Assembly (NCBI RefSeq): GCF_000009625.1
Contig: NC_002678.2
Span: forward strand, 4,930,001-4,994,000
Origin: Mesorhizobium japonicum MAFF 303099
GTDB taxonomy: Bacteria; Pseudomonadota; Alphaproteobacteria; Rhizobiales; Rhizobiaceae
Direction of reading: 5' to 3'
Length of the DNA: 64,000 bases
The notes beneath the pieces were generated by a model. The model was not told where the DNA came from. It saw only the letters and a program-made list of their open reading frames with translations, and did no database searches. Shown one piece after another: positions 45,093-53,460 of this stretch (position 1 is the first letter of the stretch; each line of letters starts with the position of its first letter). A program made the translations under genes and the position numbers.

Positions 45093-45383
45093 ATGCAGAG
45101 AAGGAAGTTCAGCCGCGAGTTCAAGCTTGAGGCGGTGAGATTGATCGAGGATCGGGGCGTTGCGGTGGCCCAGGCTGCCCGCGACCTCGATGTCCACGAG
45201 AATGTGCTGCGCAAATGGGTGCGCGAGCTATCGGCCGATCCGCAGCGTGCGTTTCCCGGTCATGGGCAGATGAAGCCGGAGCAGCAGGAGATTGACCGGC
45301 TGCGTAAGGAAGTCGCGAAGCTGAAGGCGGAGCGCGACATCCTAAAAAAGGCCGCAGCCTACTTCGCGAGGGAAGTGACATGA
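45093..45383 (+). CDS. IS3 transposase OrfA
   Basis: A 96-residue helix-turn-helix protein (RKFSREFKLEAVRLIEDRGV, then a leucine-zipper-like RLRKEVAKLKAERDILKKAA). ATG 45093 follows GAGAGTGG. The heptamer AAAAAAG at 45344-45350, read A-AAA-AAG in the OrfA frame, is the classical -1 slippery site, and orfB lies in the -1 frame, so an OrfAB fusion transposase is expected. Confidence 0.93.
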   Translation: MQRRKFSREFKLEAVRLIEDRGVAVAQAARDLDVHENVLRKWVRELSADPQRAFPGHGQMKPEQQEIDRLRKEVAKLKAERDILKKAAAYFAREVT

Positions 45384-46240
45384 GGTTCGCTTTCATCGCG
45401 AGGCACCGGAACATCTGGCCGGTGGCATGGCTGTGCAGTGCGCTGGATGTGTCCCGCTCGGGCTTCCATGCCTGGCTCAACCGCAGCCCTAGCGTTCGCT
45501 CCCAGCATGACGAGATCCTCGTTTCCAGGATCGACCGAAGCTTCAAGAGCAGCGACCGCACCTACGGCGCGCGTCGGGTCTGGCACGACGTTCTGGCAGA
45601 GGGGCTTTCCTGCGGACTGCATCGCATCGAACGCCTCATGCGGGAGAACGGCCTCCGGGCACGTCCACGCCGGCGCGGACTGCCGAAGGATACCGGCGAG
45701 CGAGCCGCCGTGTCGGACAACCTCCTCGATCGCGCCTTCGAGGCATCGGCCCCGAACCAGAAGTGGGTCGCCGACTTCACCTATATCTGGACTGCGGAAG
45801 GATGGATCTACGTTGCCGCCGTCGTCGATCTGTTCTCCCGCCGTGTCGTCGGCTGGGCGATGAAGGCCGAGATGACCGCGCAGCTCGTCACCGACGCTCT
45901 CATCATGGCGATCTGGAGGAGAGGCAAGCCCGACAGCCTGCTGCACCACTCCGACCAGGGATCGCAATATACGAGCGAGCAGTTCCAGCGACTGATGGCC
46001 GACCACGGCATCACCTGCTCGATGAGCCGGTCGGGCAACGTCTGGGACAACGCTGCGATGGAGAGCTTTTTCTCGTCGCTCAAGACCGAGCGGACAGCCC
46101 GCAAGGTCTACAGGACGAGAGATGATGCGAGGGCGGATGTGTTCGATTACATCGAGCGCTTCTATAACCCTCGGCGAAGGCACTCGACGCTGGGCTATCT
46201 GAGCCCCGTGGAGTTCGAGGAACAAGCTATGTTAGCTTAA
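45380..46240 (+). CDS. IS3 transposase OrfB
   Basis: A 286-residue DDE integrase-core protein. WVADFTYIWTAEGWIYVAAV gives the first Asp, LLHHSDQGSQYTSEQF the second, and DNAAMESFFSSLKTE the catalytic Glu, followed by YNPRRRHSTLGYLSPVEFE. It overlaps orfA by 4 bp (ATGA) and is translated mostly by -1 frameshifting in this family. Confidence 0.94.
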   Translation: MRFAFIARHRNIWPVAWLCSALDVSRSGFHAWLNRSPSVRSQHDEILVSRIDRSFKSSDRTYGARRVWHDVLAEGLSCGLHRIERLMRENGLRARPRRRGLPKDTGERAAVSDNLLDRAFEASAPNQKWVADFTYIWTAEGWIYVAAVVDLFSRRVVGWAMKAEMTAQLVTDALIMAIWRRGKPDSLLHHSDQGSQYTSEQFQRLMADHGITCSMSRSGNVWDNAAMESFFSSLKTERTARKVYRTRDDARADVFDYIERFYNPRRRHSTLGYLSPVEFEEQAMLA

Positions 46241-46273
46241 CCTCGTGTCCGAAAAACCGGCAGCAGGCCATTG

Positions 46274-46395
46274 TTCCAGATTCCGCTGCCCTTTGGAGTG
46301 AGATGGTGGATTGCGTCTTCCAGACCGCCCCAAGAATCGAGGCAGGCAGCAACTATGGGCGCCGGACGTTCCGTCAGCAATTTGGCGCTAGACAA
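46274..46395 (-). pseudogene. GT10 glycosyltransferase, 5' part
   Basis: Minus-strand codons from TTG 46395 read SSAKLLTERPAPIVAACLDS, then WGGLEDAIHHLTPKGSGIWN up to the insertion point, and continue in frame with NVAFVRKTSF on the other side of the IS3 element. AAGGAG stands 9 bp upstream of the TTG, so this is a credible start. The next in-frame codon upstream region contains a stop. Confidence 0.75.
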
Positions 46396-46738
46396 AGCAG
46401 TTCGACTCCTTCACTTCGGTGGTACCGGCAGTAATTTCGGCACCAGGATCAGACCTCTCTGCGCCTATTCCCGTCGTGAGATGAAGCTAAAACGATCGGA
46501 ATCGATGGCTAAACGGTACGCAGGTAAGCCCTTCGATATCGAAAAGTCTGGGAGAACTATGCTTGTAACCCCTGCTCCTCCATCTCAATCGGCTTCCATA
46601 ATCTAGCTCTGACGATTTTTGATGCAGTTTGGGAGTTCTGTCGAGAGTCTTCTGCAAATTTGCGATCACGGTCGCCGGTGTTGGCGGGTCAGGCGCGGCG
46701 TCTTCAAGTAACGCAAGCGCCCAGCCCGCCCGCCGCCG

Positions 46739-47143
46739 TCAGGAGGCCTTGGGCTCCTCCAGCTTGCGCGGCATCTCCTTGCTCGGCCAGGTGCTCCCTG
46801 TTGAGATAGCGAATCGCCTCCAGCAGTTTTCGTGTGTTTCGACGGCGAGCGCGCGGACGAGCCGCAGGCAGTTCTCGGCGCTGGGAAAGATGCGCACCAC
46901 ATGGGTGCGCCGCTTGATCTCCTGATTGAGCCGCTCCAGGCTGTTGGCGCTCTTCAGGCTGTTGTGATGCTGGCGTGGCAGCCGGTTGAAGGTGAGCGTC
47001 TCCTCGACGTTGTCCTCCGCCCACTGGCACAGCTTGGGGCAGCGCGTCTCCCACTTGGCCAGCCATTGGGCGAGGTCGCGCCGCATTTCGGAAAGGTCGC
47101 GCCGGTCATACATCCAGCGCAGTTCCTGCAGGCAGTCATCATC
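46739..47143 (-). pseudogene. IS256-family transposase, C-terminal part
   Basis: About 135 residues of the C-terminal end of an IS256-type transposase: LAQWLAKWETRCPKLCQWAE, RLPRQHHNSLKSANSLERLN, QEIKRRTHVVRIFPSAENCL and LRLVRALAVETHENCWRR. It is cut on its N-terminal side exactly where duplication copy B begins. Nothing else is recognised between 46396 and 46738. Confidence 0.85.
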
Positions 47144-47281
47144 GATCCATTGGGCCGGCAAGATGTCTCGCGAGCAGATCGAAGCCGGCCGTGCCTATGA
47201 CGCCTTCTCAAGCGCGGCGCCCAGCCGAAAGGGCTCAAGGCCATCGTCGCATGGTTCAAGCGCCTGTGGATCAAGTTCATC

Positions 47282-48050
47282 GGTTGATCAGCGTGCGGCC
47301 GACGGCATCGCCTTTGCAAGCATGGATCAGGTTGACGACGCCTTCGGGAAAGCCGGCCGCGCACATTGCGCCTGCAACAAGCGGCGTCTGTTCGGCAGGT
47401 TTCAATATCACGGTGCAGCCGCCGCCAGCGCCGGTGAGATCTTGCGCGCCACCATTGAAGCCGGGAAATTCCATAGCGTGATCGTGCCAACAACGCCGGC
47501 TGGCTGCTTGATCACCAGCATTCCCGGTCGGTCGAGGGCGGGGAGATCGTCTCGCCATAGATGCGGTTGGCCTCTTTGGCATACCATTGCAGATATGCCG
47601 CCGCATGCGAGACCTCCGACTTGGCTTCGGCAAGCGGCTTGCCCATCTCAGCTGTGAGGATGGCAGCGAGGTCGGCGGCGTGGTCGATGATCAATTGATG
47701 CCAGCGCCAGAGCATGTCCCTGCGATCCCGGGCGGTCAACGCCGCCCATCCAGCCTGGGCCGTATAAGCCTCGTCGATCGCCGTGCTCGTCTCAGCGCCC
47801 ATGTCGGGTAGCTCTGCCAACACTTCGCCAGTGGATGGATCAAGCCCTCGAAAGTTCGCTCGCCAGGCGGCGTGCCGAGTGCCGGCATGCGTCCATAGAG
47901 ACGAACAGCTATGCAGATTTCAGGTGGAGCATCAGCGGTTGGCACAGAGGCACGCCCGGCGGGGGCACCGGGCGTTGAGCCCTGCGAGCTGATAAAACCG
48001 CAGCGCAAGGCATGGCATCCAGGCGTCCGCGACAAGCGGCAATCTGCCGG
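47282..48050 (-). pseudogene. Succinate-semialdehyde dehydrogenase remnant, copy B
   Basis: Minus-strand frames read [60 protein letters not shown] and, after frame changes, [17 protein letters not shown] and AAGFPEGVVNLIHACKGDAV. It is better preserved than copy A but also lacks the catalytic half. Confidence 0.83.
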
Positions 48051-48059
48051 CACTTGATG

Positions 48060-48178
48060 GCGCCCGCGCGCCTGACGGCGCGTGCCGGGTGCTCGTGAAC
48101 CGAGCCCGCTTTTTCTTCGCCAGGCTCAGGCGGTCTCGGCCATCCGGCTTCGCCCCCTGGCGCGGGCAGCCTTCGGCT
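48060..48178. repeat. Island repeat copy R3
   Basis: Nearly identical to R1 over about 115 bp, including GCTCGTGAACCGAGC followed by CCGCTTTTTC and the end CCCTGGCGCGGGCAGCC. It closes duplication copy B and lies 250 bp ahead of ardC. Confidence 0.88.
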
Positions 48179-48427
48179 GCTGGCGGTCGCCGGCCTATCG
48201 GCCGGCGCGGTTGGTTCGTTGGCCTTTCCCGGCGGCGCGGGGTGGGCGGCACTCCCTTCTGGGCCCGCCGCGGCATCCCGCAACCCTTCGCTTGCGCTTC
48301 GGGTCCTCCTCTTCGTTCCGGTCCTTCGGATGCGGTCCGCCTCCGACGGCGGGCCTTTCCGGTCGGGTCTCGCCGCCCACCCCGCTTCCGGGGAAAGGCG
48401 CGGGATTGAAGAGCGGAGGACCAGACG

Positions 48428-49390
48428 ATGCGTGCAAAACACCAGCGTTCCGGCAGCCGAGAGGCTGGCGCGGGCAGGGGCGGGCGCCCGGGCGCCAGCC
48501 TTTATCAGGAAATCACGGACCGCATCATTGCCGAACTGGAGCGCGGCACCGTGCCATGGGTCAAGCCATGGGGCAGCGCAAAGGCCGACCTCGGCCTGCC
48601 CAGCAACGCGGCCACCGGGCGCCGCTATTCCGGCATCAACATCCTCATCCTGTGGGGCGCCGTCATCGAGCGCAGCTATCCCGGCCAGAACTGGCTGACC
48701 TTCCGGCAGGCGCTTGCCCTTGGCGGCAATGTCAGGAAGGGCGAGCGCGGCACAACAATCGTGCATGCCGACCGCTTTGTCCCAAAGGGCGAGCAGGAGC
48801 GCGCCAAGACAGACGGCGACGAGCCGCAGGCGGTGCCGTACTTGAAGCGCTTCACCGTCTTCAACGTCGCGCAGTGCGACGGCCTGCCCGAGCACCTTTA
48901 CGGCAACGCCGAACCGCTGCCCGAACGCGAGATCGTCCCGCAGGCCGAGGCACTTATTCGAGCAAGCGGCGCGGATTTCCGCATCGGCGGCGATCGCGCT
49001 TTCTACATGCCGGGCAGTGACTCCATTCAGGTGCCGCCGCAGCCGGCATTCTTTCAGCAGATCGACTATTACCGCACCTGCTTCCACGAACTTGGCCACT
49101 GGACCGGCCACCCGGCACGGCTGGCGCGCGACCTCTCCGGCGCCTTCGGTTCCAAGACCTATGCGCGCGAGGAACTGGTTGCCGAAATCACTGCTGCCTT
49201 TGTCTGCTCGACCCTCGGCATCGAGCCGACCGTGCGCCATGCCGACTATATCGGCACATGGCTGAAGGTGCTGCGCGAGGACAATCGCGCCATCTTCCGC
49301 GCCGCCAGCCTTGCCTCCAAGGCCGCCGATTTTCTTCTGGGCTTCAACGCCGAGGCCGAAGGCGCGCAACAAGACGAGATCGCGGCATGA
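48428..49390 (+). CDS. ArdC-type antirestriction protein
   Basis: A 320-residue protein with the ArdC layout: an N-terminal single-strand DNA-binding domain (YQEITDRIIAELERGTVPWV, KPWG, NAATGRRYSGINILILWGA, TFRQALALGGNVRKGERGT) and a C-terminal zincin peptidase with CFHELGHWTGHPARL (HExxH) and ELVAEITAAF. Such proteins shield incoming conjugative DNA from host restriction. It leads a set with two small genes and a ParB-like gene, typical of ICE maintenance regions. The 250-bp GC-rich leader shows no other feature. Confidence 0.92.
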   Translation: MRAKHQRSGSREAGAGRGGRPGASLYQEITDRIIAELERGTVPWVKPWGSAKADLGLPSNAATGRRYSGINILILWGAVIERSYPGQNWLTFRQALALGGNVRKGERGTTIVHADRFVPKGEQERAKTDGDEPQAVPYLKRFTVFNVAQCDGLPEHLYGNAEPLPEREIVPQAEALIRASGADFRIGGDRAFYMPGSDSIQVPPQPAFFQQIDYYRTCFHELGHWTGHPARLARDLSGAFGSKTYAREELVAEITAAFVCSTLGIEPTVRHADYIGTWLKVLREDNRAIFRAASLASKAADFLLGFNAEAEGAQQDEIAA

Positions 49391-49583
49391 GCGCGCGCGA
49401 TCCCGACACCCTGCGGACCGAGCCAACGCCGCAAGGCGAGCAGACGCTCATTCCCGGTGTCCAGCCACCACGCGCGACCGCCTCGCCCTTTTGGCCGACG
49501 CGCCGATGCGCCCACGCGCGGCGCAAAAGCCGCTCGATATCGGGCTGTTCGATGACGCCAGAAATCAACGCGACCTGTTTTGA
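49387..49583 (+). pseudogene. Small ardC-linked gene, frameshifted
   Basis: The frame begins with ATG overlapping the ardC stop (ATGA) and reads TEPTPQGEQTLIPGVQP; the natural continuation TRDRLALLADAPMRPRAAQK and PLDIGLFDDARNQRDLF lies in the next frame, ending 49583. Small proteins with the ending GLFD..AR.Q.DLF commonly follow ardC in rhizobial elements. A one-base change near 49465 has broken it, unless this is a sequencing error. Confidence 0.65.
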
Positions 49584-49596
49584 GAGGAGTTTTCCC

Positions 49597-50016
49597 ATGA
49601 TCCTGATCACCGACGACCTTCGCGCCCCGCTGCTCGCCAATGGCGCAACCGACACTGAAACCGACCATGTCCCGGTGGTCAAACTGTTCGATCCGACCGG
49701 GCCAGCAACCTGGCTTCTCACCGAACTCGACGCCGACGGCGACACCCTTTTCGGCCTTTGCGACCTCGGCTTCGGCTTCCCCGAACTCGGCAGCGTCAGT
49801 CTTGCCGAGCTTGCAAGCGTCAAGGGGCGGCTTGGCCTCGGCATCGAGCGCGACCTCTGGTTCAAGGCGCGCTTTCCGCTCTCCGTCTACGCGCAGGCAG
49901 CGTGCAGCGCCGGCCACATCACCGAAGCCGAGCGGCTGCTGCGACAGGCGGCAGAGGCCCTTGGCAACGCCCATTCCAAGCTTCCGCTCGACACGGCGGA
50001 ACAGACGCGCCGCTAG
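49597..50016 (+). CDS. DUF2958 family protein
   Basis: A 139-residue protein with GAGAGGAG about 7 bp before ATG 49597. VKLFDPTGPATWLLTELDAD, LFGLCDLGFGFPELGSVSLA and KGRLGLGIERDLWF are the DUF2958 hallmarks. It belongs to the ardC group of ICE and plasmid accessory genes. Function not known. Confidence 0.88.
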   Translation: MILITDDLRAPLLANGATDTETDHVPVVKLFDPTGPATWLLTELDADGDTLFGLCDLGFGFPELGSVSLAELASVKGRLGLGIERDLWFKARFPLSVYAQAACSAGHITEAERLLRQAAEALGNAHSKLPLDTAEQTRR

Positions 50017-50094
50017 GCGCGAAAACCGTCCCGCCGCGCCGGCTTGCAGCCTCTGCGGCGGGGCAATCCCACCCCGCAACGAAGGAGACAAACC

Positions 50095-51825
50095 ATGCAA
50101 CTTGCCCACATTCCGCTTGATAAGCTCAACATTTCCGCGCTCAACATGCGCCATTCCAAACGCGCGCCCGACGTGTCGGACATCCTGCCGTCGGTTCGCG
50201 CGCGCGGCGTCCTGGTGCCGCTTTTGGTGCGGCCCAACGGCACGCCGGAAAGCTTCGAGATCGTCGCCGGCCGGCGCCGCTATTTCGCCGCCAAATCGCT
50301 CGCCGACGAGCGCGGCGAGGGCAATGCCTTGCCCTGCGCCATCATGGAAGACGGCGACGACGCCGACGCGCTCGAGGCCTCGCTGATCGAAAACTTCGCC
50401 CGGCTCGATCCCGACGAGGTGTCGCAGTGGGAGACGTTTTCGCGGCTGATCAAGGAGGGCCGCAGCGTTGGTGACATCGCCGCCACTTTCGGCATCACCG
50501 AGCTTCTGGTCAAACGCATTCTGGCGCTCGGCGATCTTCTCCCCAAAATCCGCGAGGCCTATCGGCGCGAGGACATCGACGCCGAGACGGCGCGCCATCT
50601 GACCATGGCCTCCAAGGCGCAGCAGAAGGATTGGCTGGCGCTTTATGCCGACCCCGAGCAATACGCTCCGCGCGGCCACCAATTGAAGCAATGGCTGTTC
50701 GGCGGCCAGTCGATTTCTACCAAGGTGGCGCTGTTTGCCATCGAGGACTATCCGGGCCTGATCGTCTGCGACCTGTTCGGCGAGGACAGCTATTTCGCCG
50801 ATGCCGACCTGTTCTGGCAAAAGCAGAACGAGGCGATTGCCGCCAAACGCGATGCCTATCTGGAAGCCGGCTGGCCCGAGGTCGCCGTGCTGGAACCGGG
50901 ACAGCATTTCCAGTCATGGGACCATGAAAAGACGCCGAGGAAGAAGGGCGGCAAGGTCTTCATCTCGGTCTCGCATCGCGGCGCGGTCGAGTGCCACGAG
51001 GGCTGGCTGTCGCGCAAGGATGCCCGCCGCGCCCGCGCGCAAGGCGAGGGCGGCGAGCACGATGAAACCCCCGCCAGGCCGTTGCGGCCGGAACTCACCG
51101 GGCCGATGCAGAACTATCTCGATCTGCACCGCCATGGTGCCGTGCGTACCGCCATGCTCGACCATCCTTGTGTCGCGCTGCGCCTGATGGTGGCGCATGC
51201 CATCACAGGTTCGGGCCTGTGGCAGGTTCGCCGCGAGCCGCAGCGCACCGCCAATGAAGCGGTGGCGGCAAGCATCGCAGCCTGCAGGGCCGAAGCCGCA
51301 TTCGCCGAAAAACGGCGCGCGGTGCTGGCGCTGCTTGGGCAGGCCGACGAGGAGGGCGCGATAGCCGGCGGCAATGGCGACGCCTTTGCGCTTGCCGCAG
51401 TCTTTGCCCGTTTGCTGGCACTTTGCGACGACGACGTCATGCGCGTTCTCAGCCTTGTCATGGCCGAGACGCTCGAAGCCGGCAGCGCCGTCGTCGAGGC
51501 GCTCGGCAACCATCTGGGCATCGACATGGGCGCGTGGTGGCAAGCGGACGACGCCTTCTTCGACCTGCTGCGCGACAGGGAGATCGCCAATGCGATGCTG
51601 GCCGACCTCGCCGGCAAGCCTGTCGCCGACGGCAATGTCGCCGAGAAGGTCAAGACGCAAAAGAAGATCATCCGCGATTGCCTGTCGGGCGAGAACGGCC
51701 GCGAGAAAACCGACAACTGGATGCCCAACTGGATGAAATTCCCGGTCGAAAGCTACACGAAACGCGGCGGCTTCCGCACCGCCGATCAATGGGCGAGCGT
51801 GCAGCCGCTGTTCGTCCGCCAATAG
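50095..51825 (+). CDS. ParB/RepB-like nuclease-domain protein
   Basis: A 576-residue protein. The N-terminal ParB domain contains IPLDKLNISALNMRHSKRAP, VPLLVRPNGTPESFEIVAGR, RRYFAAKSLAD and LIENFARLDPDEVSQWETFS; a helix-turn-helix follows (GRSVGDIAATFGITELLVKR). The C-terminal ~370 residues form a large extension common to ICE-borne ParB proteins and rich in helices. ATG 50095 is set by GAAGGAGAC; upstream starts lack a ribosome-binding site. No parA is seen here. Such proteins may act in ICE transfer or stability rather than plasmid partition. Confidence 0.9.
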   Translation: MQLAHIPLDKLNISALNMRHSKRAPDVSDILPSVRARGVLVPLLVRPNGTPESFEIVAGRRRYFAAKSLADERGEGNALPCAIMEDGDDADALEASLIENFARLDPDEVSQWETFSRLIKEGRSVGDIAATFGITELLVKRILALGDLLPKIREAYRREDIDAETARHLTMASKAQQKDWLALYADPEQYAPRGHQLKQWLFGGQSISTKVALFAIEDYPGLIVCDLFGEDSYFADADLFWQKQNEAIAAKRDAYLEAGWPEVAVLEPGQHFQSWDHEKTPRKKGGKVFISVSHRGAVECHEGWLSRKDARRARAQGEGGEHDETPARPLRPELTGPMQNYLDLHRHGAVRTAMLDHPCVALRLMVAHAITGSGLWQVRREPQRTANEAVAASIAACRAEAAFAEKRRAVLALLGQADEEGAIAGGNGDAFALAAVFARLLALCDDDVMRVLSLVMAETLEAGSAVVEALGNHLGIDMGAWWQADDAFFDLLRDREIANAMLADLAGKPVADGNVAEKVKTQKKIIRDCLSGENGREKTDNWMPNWMKFPVESYTKRGGFRTADQWASVQPLFVRQ

Positions 51826-52069
51826 GTGCCAAGCCGGGCGGCGGCTCTTTTCAAGTGCCGCCGCCCCGTTTGCCTGCCGCTGGAATATTGGCTGATGCGC
51901 ACGGCGATCCGAACAGCATGTGCCACGCGCAAGGCTATTGTGCGTTGCACAAAAACCGACGCGCGGCTACACGTCCTTCCGTTGCGGGAATCGGGCTTGG
52001 ACCAGCGGCGAGGCAGTGAGAACCGATGCTTCGTCGATATCATATTGCATTCATAGCTGAGGACCCTTC

Positions 52070-53044
52070 ATGACCCTTTCGAGCCCTGACAAATCCGGCG
52101 CCGCCAGTCTCGAGGCCATCGCGCGAAACGGCGGCGTGCTGCGCCGCATCGCCGTGCGCATTCCGACCTATCTGTCGGACATTCGCGAGAACCCGGCATG
52201 GCTGCCGATGTTCGTGCTCGCCCGCACCATGCCGGCGCGCCGGATGCACTGGCGTGGGGCTAAGCCGGTTCGCGTGTCGCAAAAAGCCCACGACACGATG
52301 TTTGCCGGCGTCGATCGCCAGGAAATTGTCGAGGCGCTGCGGTCGGACGGGCTGTTTTGCGGGCTCGTCCTGCCGACTTCCATCCATAAGGAGATCGCCG
52401 CCTTCGCCCGCTACACGCCTTGTTTCGGCAATTTCGATCGCCGTCTCGAATTCATGGCTGAGGACCATGCCGAGGCCGAGAAGCGTTTCGGCCGCCCCTT
52501 GCTCAGCGGCCACTTATTCGAACACATCCTCGGCTGCAAGGCAGCGGTCGCCATCCAGAACGATCCGCTGCTGCTCGACATCGCCGCGCATTATCTGGGC
52601 GCTCAGGCGAAATTGATCACCACACGCGTGTGGTGGAGCTTCCCGACCAGCGAGGCTTCCGACGCCGACAAGAACCGTGCCTCGCTCGGCAAGTATCATT
52701 TCGACCTCGATGACTGGCGGATGCTGAAATTCTTCTTCTACCTGACGCCGGTCGACGAAGGCACCGGCCCGCATGTCTATGTCCGTGGCAGTCATAACCG
52801 CCGCGCCATCAAGCATCAGCTGACGCTGCTTGTCGGCCATCCGGCGCAGGAGGTTCTCAAGGTCTATGGCGACGACAGTCCCGTCACGCTGACCGGCGAA
52901 GCCGGCCTCGGCTTCGTCGAGGATCCGTTCGGCTTCCATATGGGCACCGTGCCTTCGCGCACGCCACGACTGATGATGGAAGTCGGCTTCGGCGTCTCGC
53001 CGCCCTCGCGCCGGCGCTTCCATGGCGAGCCGGTTATTCGCTGA
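52070..53044 (+). CDS. Phytanoyl-CoA dioxygenase (PhyH) family oxygenase
   Basis: A 324-residue 2-oxoglutarate/Fe(II)-dependent oxygenase. The iron-binding His-x-Asp is in YHFDLDDW and the distal His in FGFHMGTVP, with the Arg for 2-oxoglutarate in RTPRLMMEVG. TPVDEGTGPHVYVRGSHNRR is the typical loop. The substrate is unknown; it is set between ICE maintenance genes and the nod genes and may act on a small lipid or amino acid. The gap 51826-52069 holds nothing recognised. Confidence 0.85.
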   Translation: MTLSSPDKSGAASLEAIARNGGVLRRIAVRIPTYLSDIRENPAWLPMFVLARTMPARRMHWRGAKPVRVSQKAHDTMFAGVDRQEIVEALRSDGLFCGLVLPTSIHKEIAAFARYTPCFGNFDRRLEFMAEDHAEAEKRFGRPLLSGHLFEHILGCKAAVAIQNDPLLLDIAAHYLGAQAKLITTRVWWSFPTSEASDADKNRASLGKYHFDLDDWRMLKFFFYLTPVDEGTGPHVYVRGSHNRRAIKHQLTLLVGHPAQEVLKVYGDDSPVTLTGEAGLGFVEDPFGFHMGTVPSRTPRLMMEVGFGVSPPSRRRFHGEPVIR

Positions 53045-53460
53045 TCTCGCAAAAAGTCCTTAATAGCCTTCCCCAGATCAGACGCCTGGTTCTCCCTTGG
53101 GCTGGCTGGTGCCATGGCGTCGTCATGGGATCAGCTGGCACGACTGGATTGGATCGATGTCATCTGACGCCGGTTCCGCCTCGACTGACCCAGATCAAGG
53201 CCACGCCCTTGTCGGCGTGGTTTGATCGCCCAGTCCTTCACGGGAAAACGCATGGGCTGACCGACAGCCTGGTCGTCGCTCCCATCATCTTGACAATCCA
53301 GATCATACAGCAGGCAAATGACGCTTCACCAGCCAGGAACCGACGTGAGAACCGCGCTTGAGGCGATGCGGGCAATAGATCACAGCGCAATCGATGCACG
53401 ACCTGCGGCTCGACTCCCCCAACATCTCACGAAGAGAACCGACGCGCTGGCGGCACGCTG
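53045..53460. other. Gap without recognised gene
   Basis: Some 415 bases between the PhyH-type and UbiM-type genes with no family signature on either strand and no clear terminator. Confidence 0.5.

Larger units (their letters stand above)
45032..46270 (+). mobile_element. IS3-family insertion sequence
   Basis: A 1,239-bp element. Terminal inverted repeats begin TGGCCTGCTGCCGGTTT on the left and end with the complement on the right (AAACCGGCAGCAGGCCA); they continue with mismatches for about 35 bp. The direct repeat TTG stands on each side (45029-45031 and 46271-46273), a 3-bp target duplication as expected for IS3. It contains orfA and orfB and looks intact. Confidence 0.93.
47144..48178. 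repeat. Segmental duplication, copy B
   Basis: Aligns with 40037-41035. It starts within the last 46 codons of a second DUF6527 gene (CCATTGGGCCGGCAAGATGT), whose frame is broken by a lost base near 47205, then contains the aldehyde dehydrogenase remnant and repeat R3. Similarity is high but with scattered indels, so the copies have been separate for some time. Confidence 0.85.

Noticed and set aside
45359..46225. Minus-strand frame opposite IS3 orfB
   Set aside because: Shadow of the DDE transposase.
47909..49426. 505-codon minus-strand frame opposite ardC
   Set aside because: Antisense of ArdC and repeat R3; long only because of high GC content.
49246..50907. 553-codon minus-strand frame opposite DUF2958 and ParB genes
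   Set aside because: Antisense shadow without motifs; the plus strand has ribosome-binding sites and known domains.
50095..51825. Plasmid replication/partition locus
   Set aside because: No parA or replication gene accompanies the ParB-like gene; the ardC context fits an ICE.
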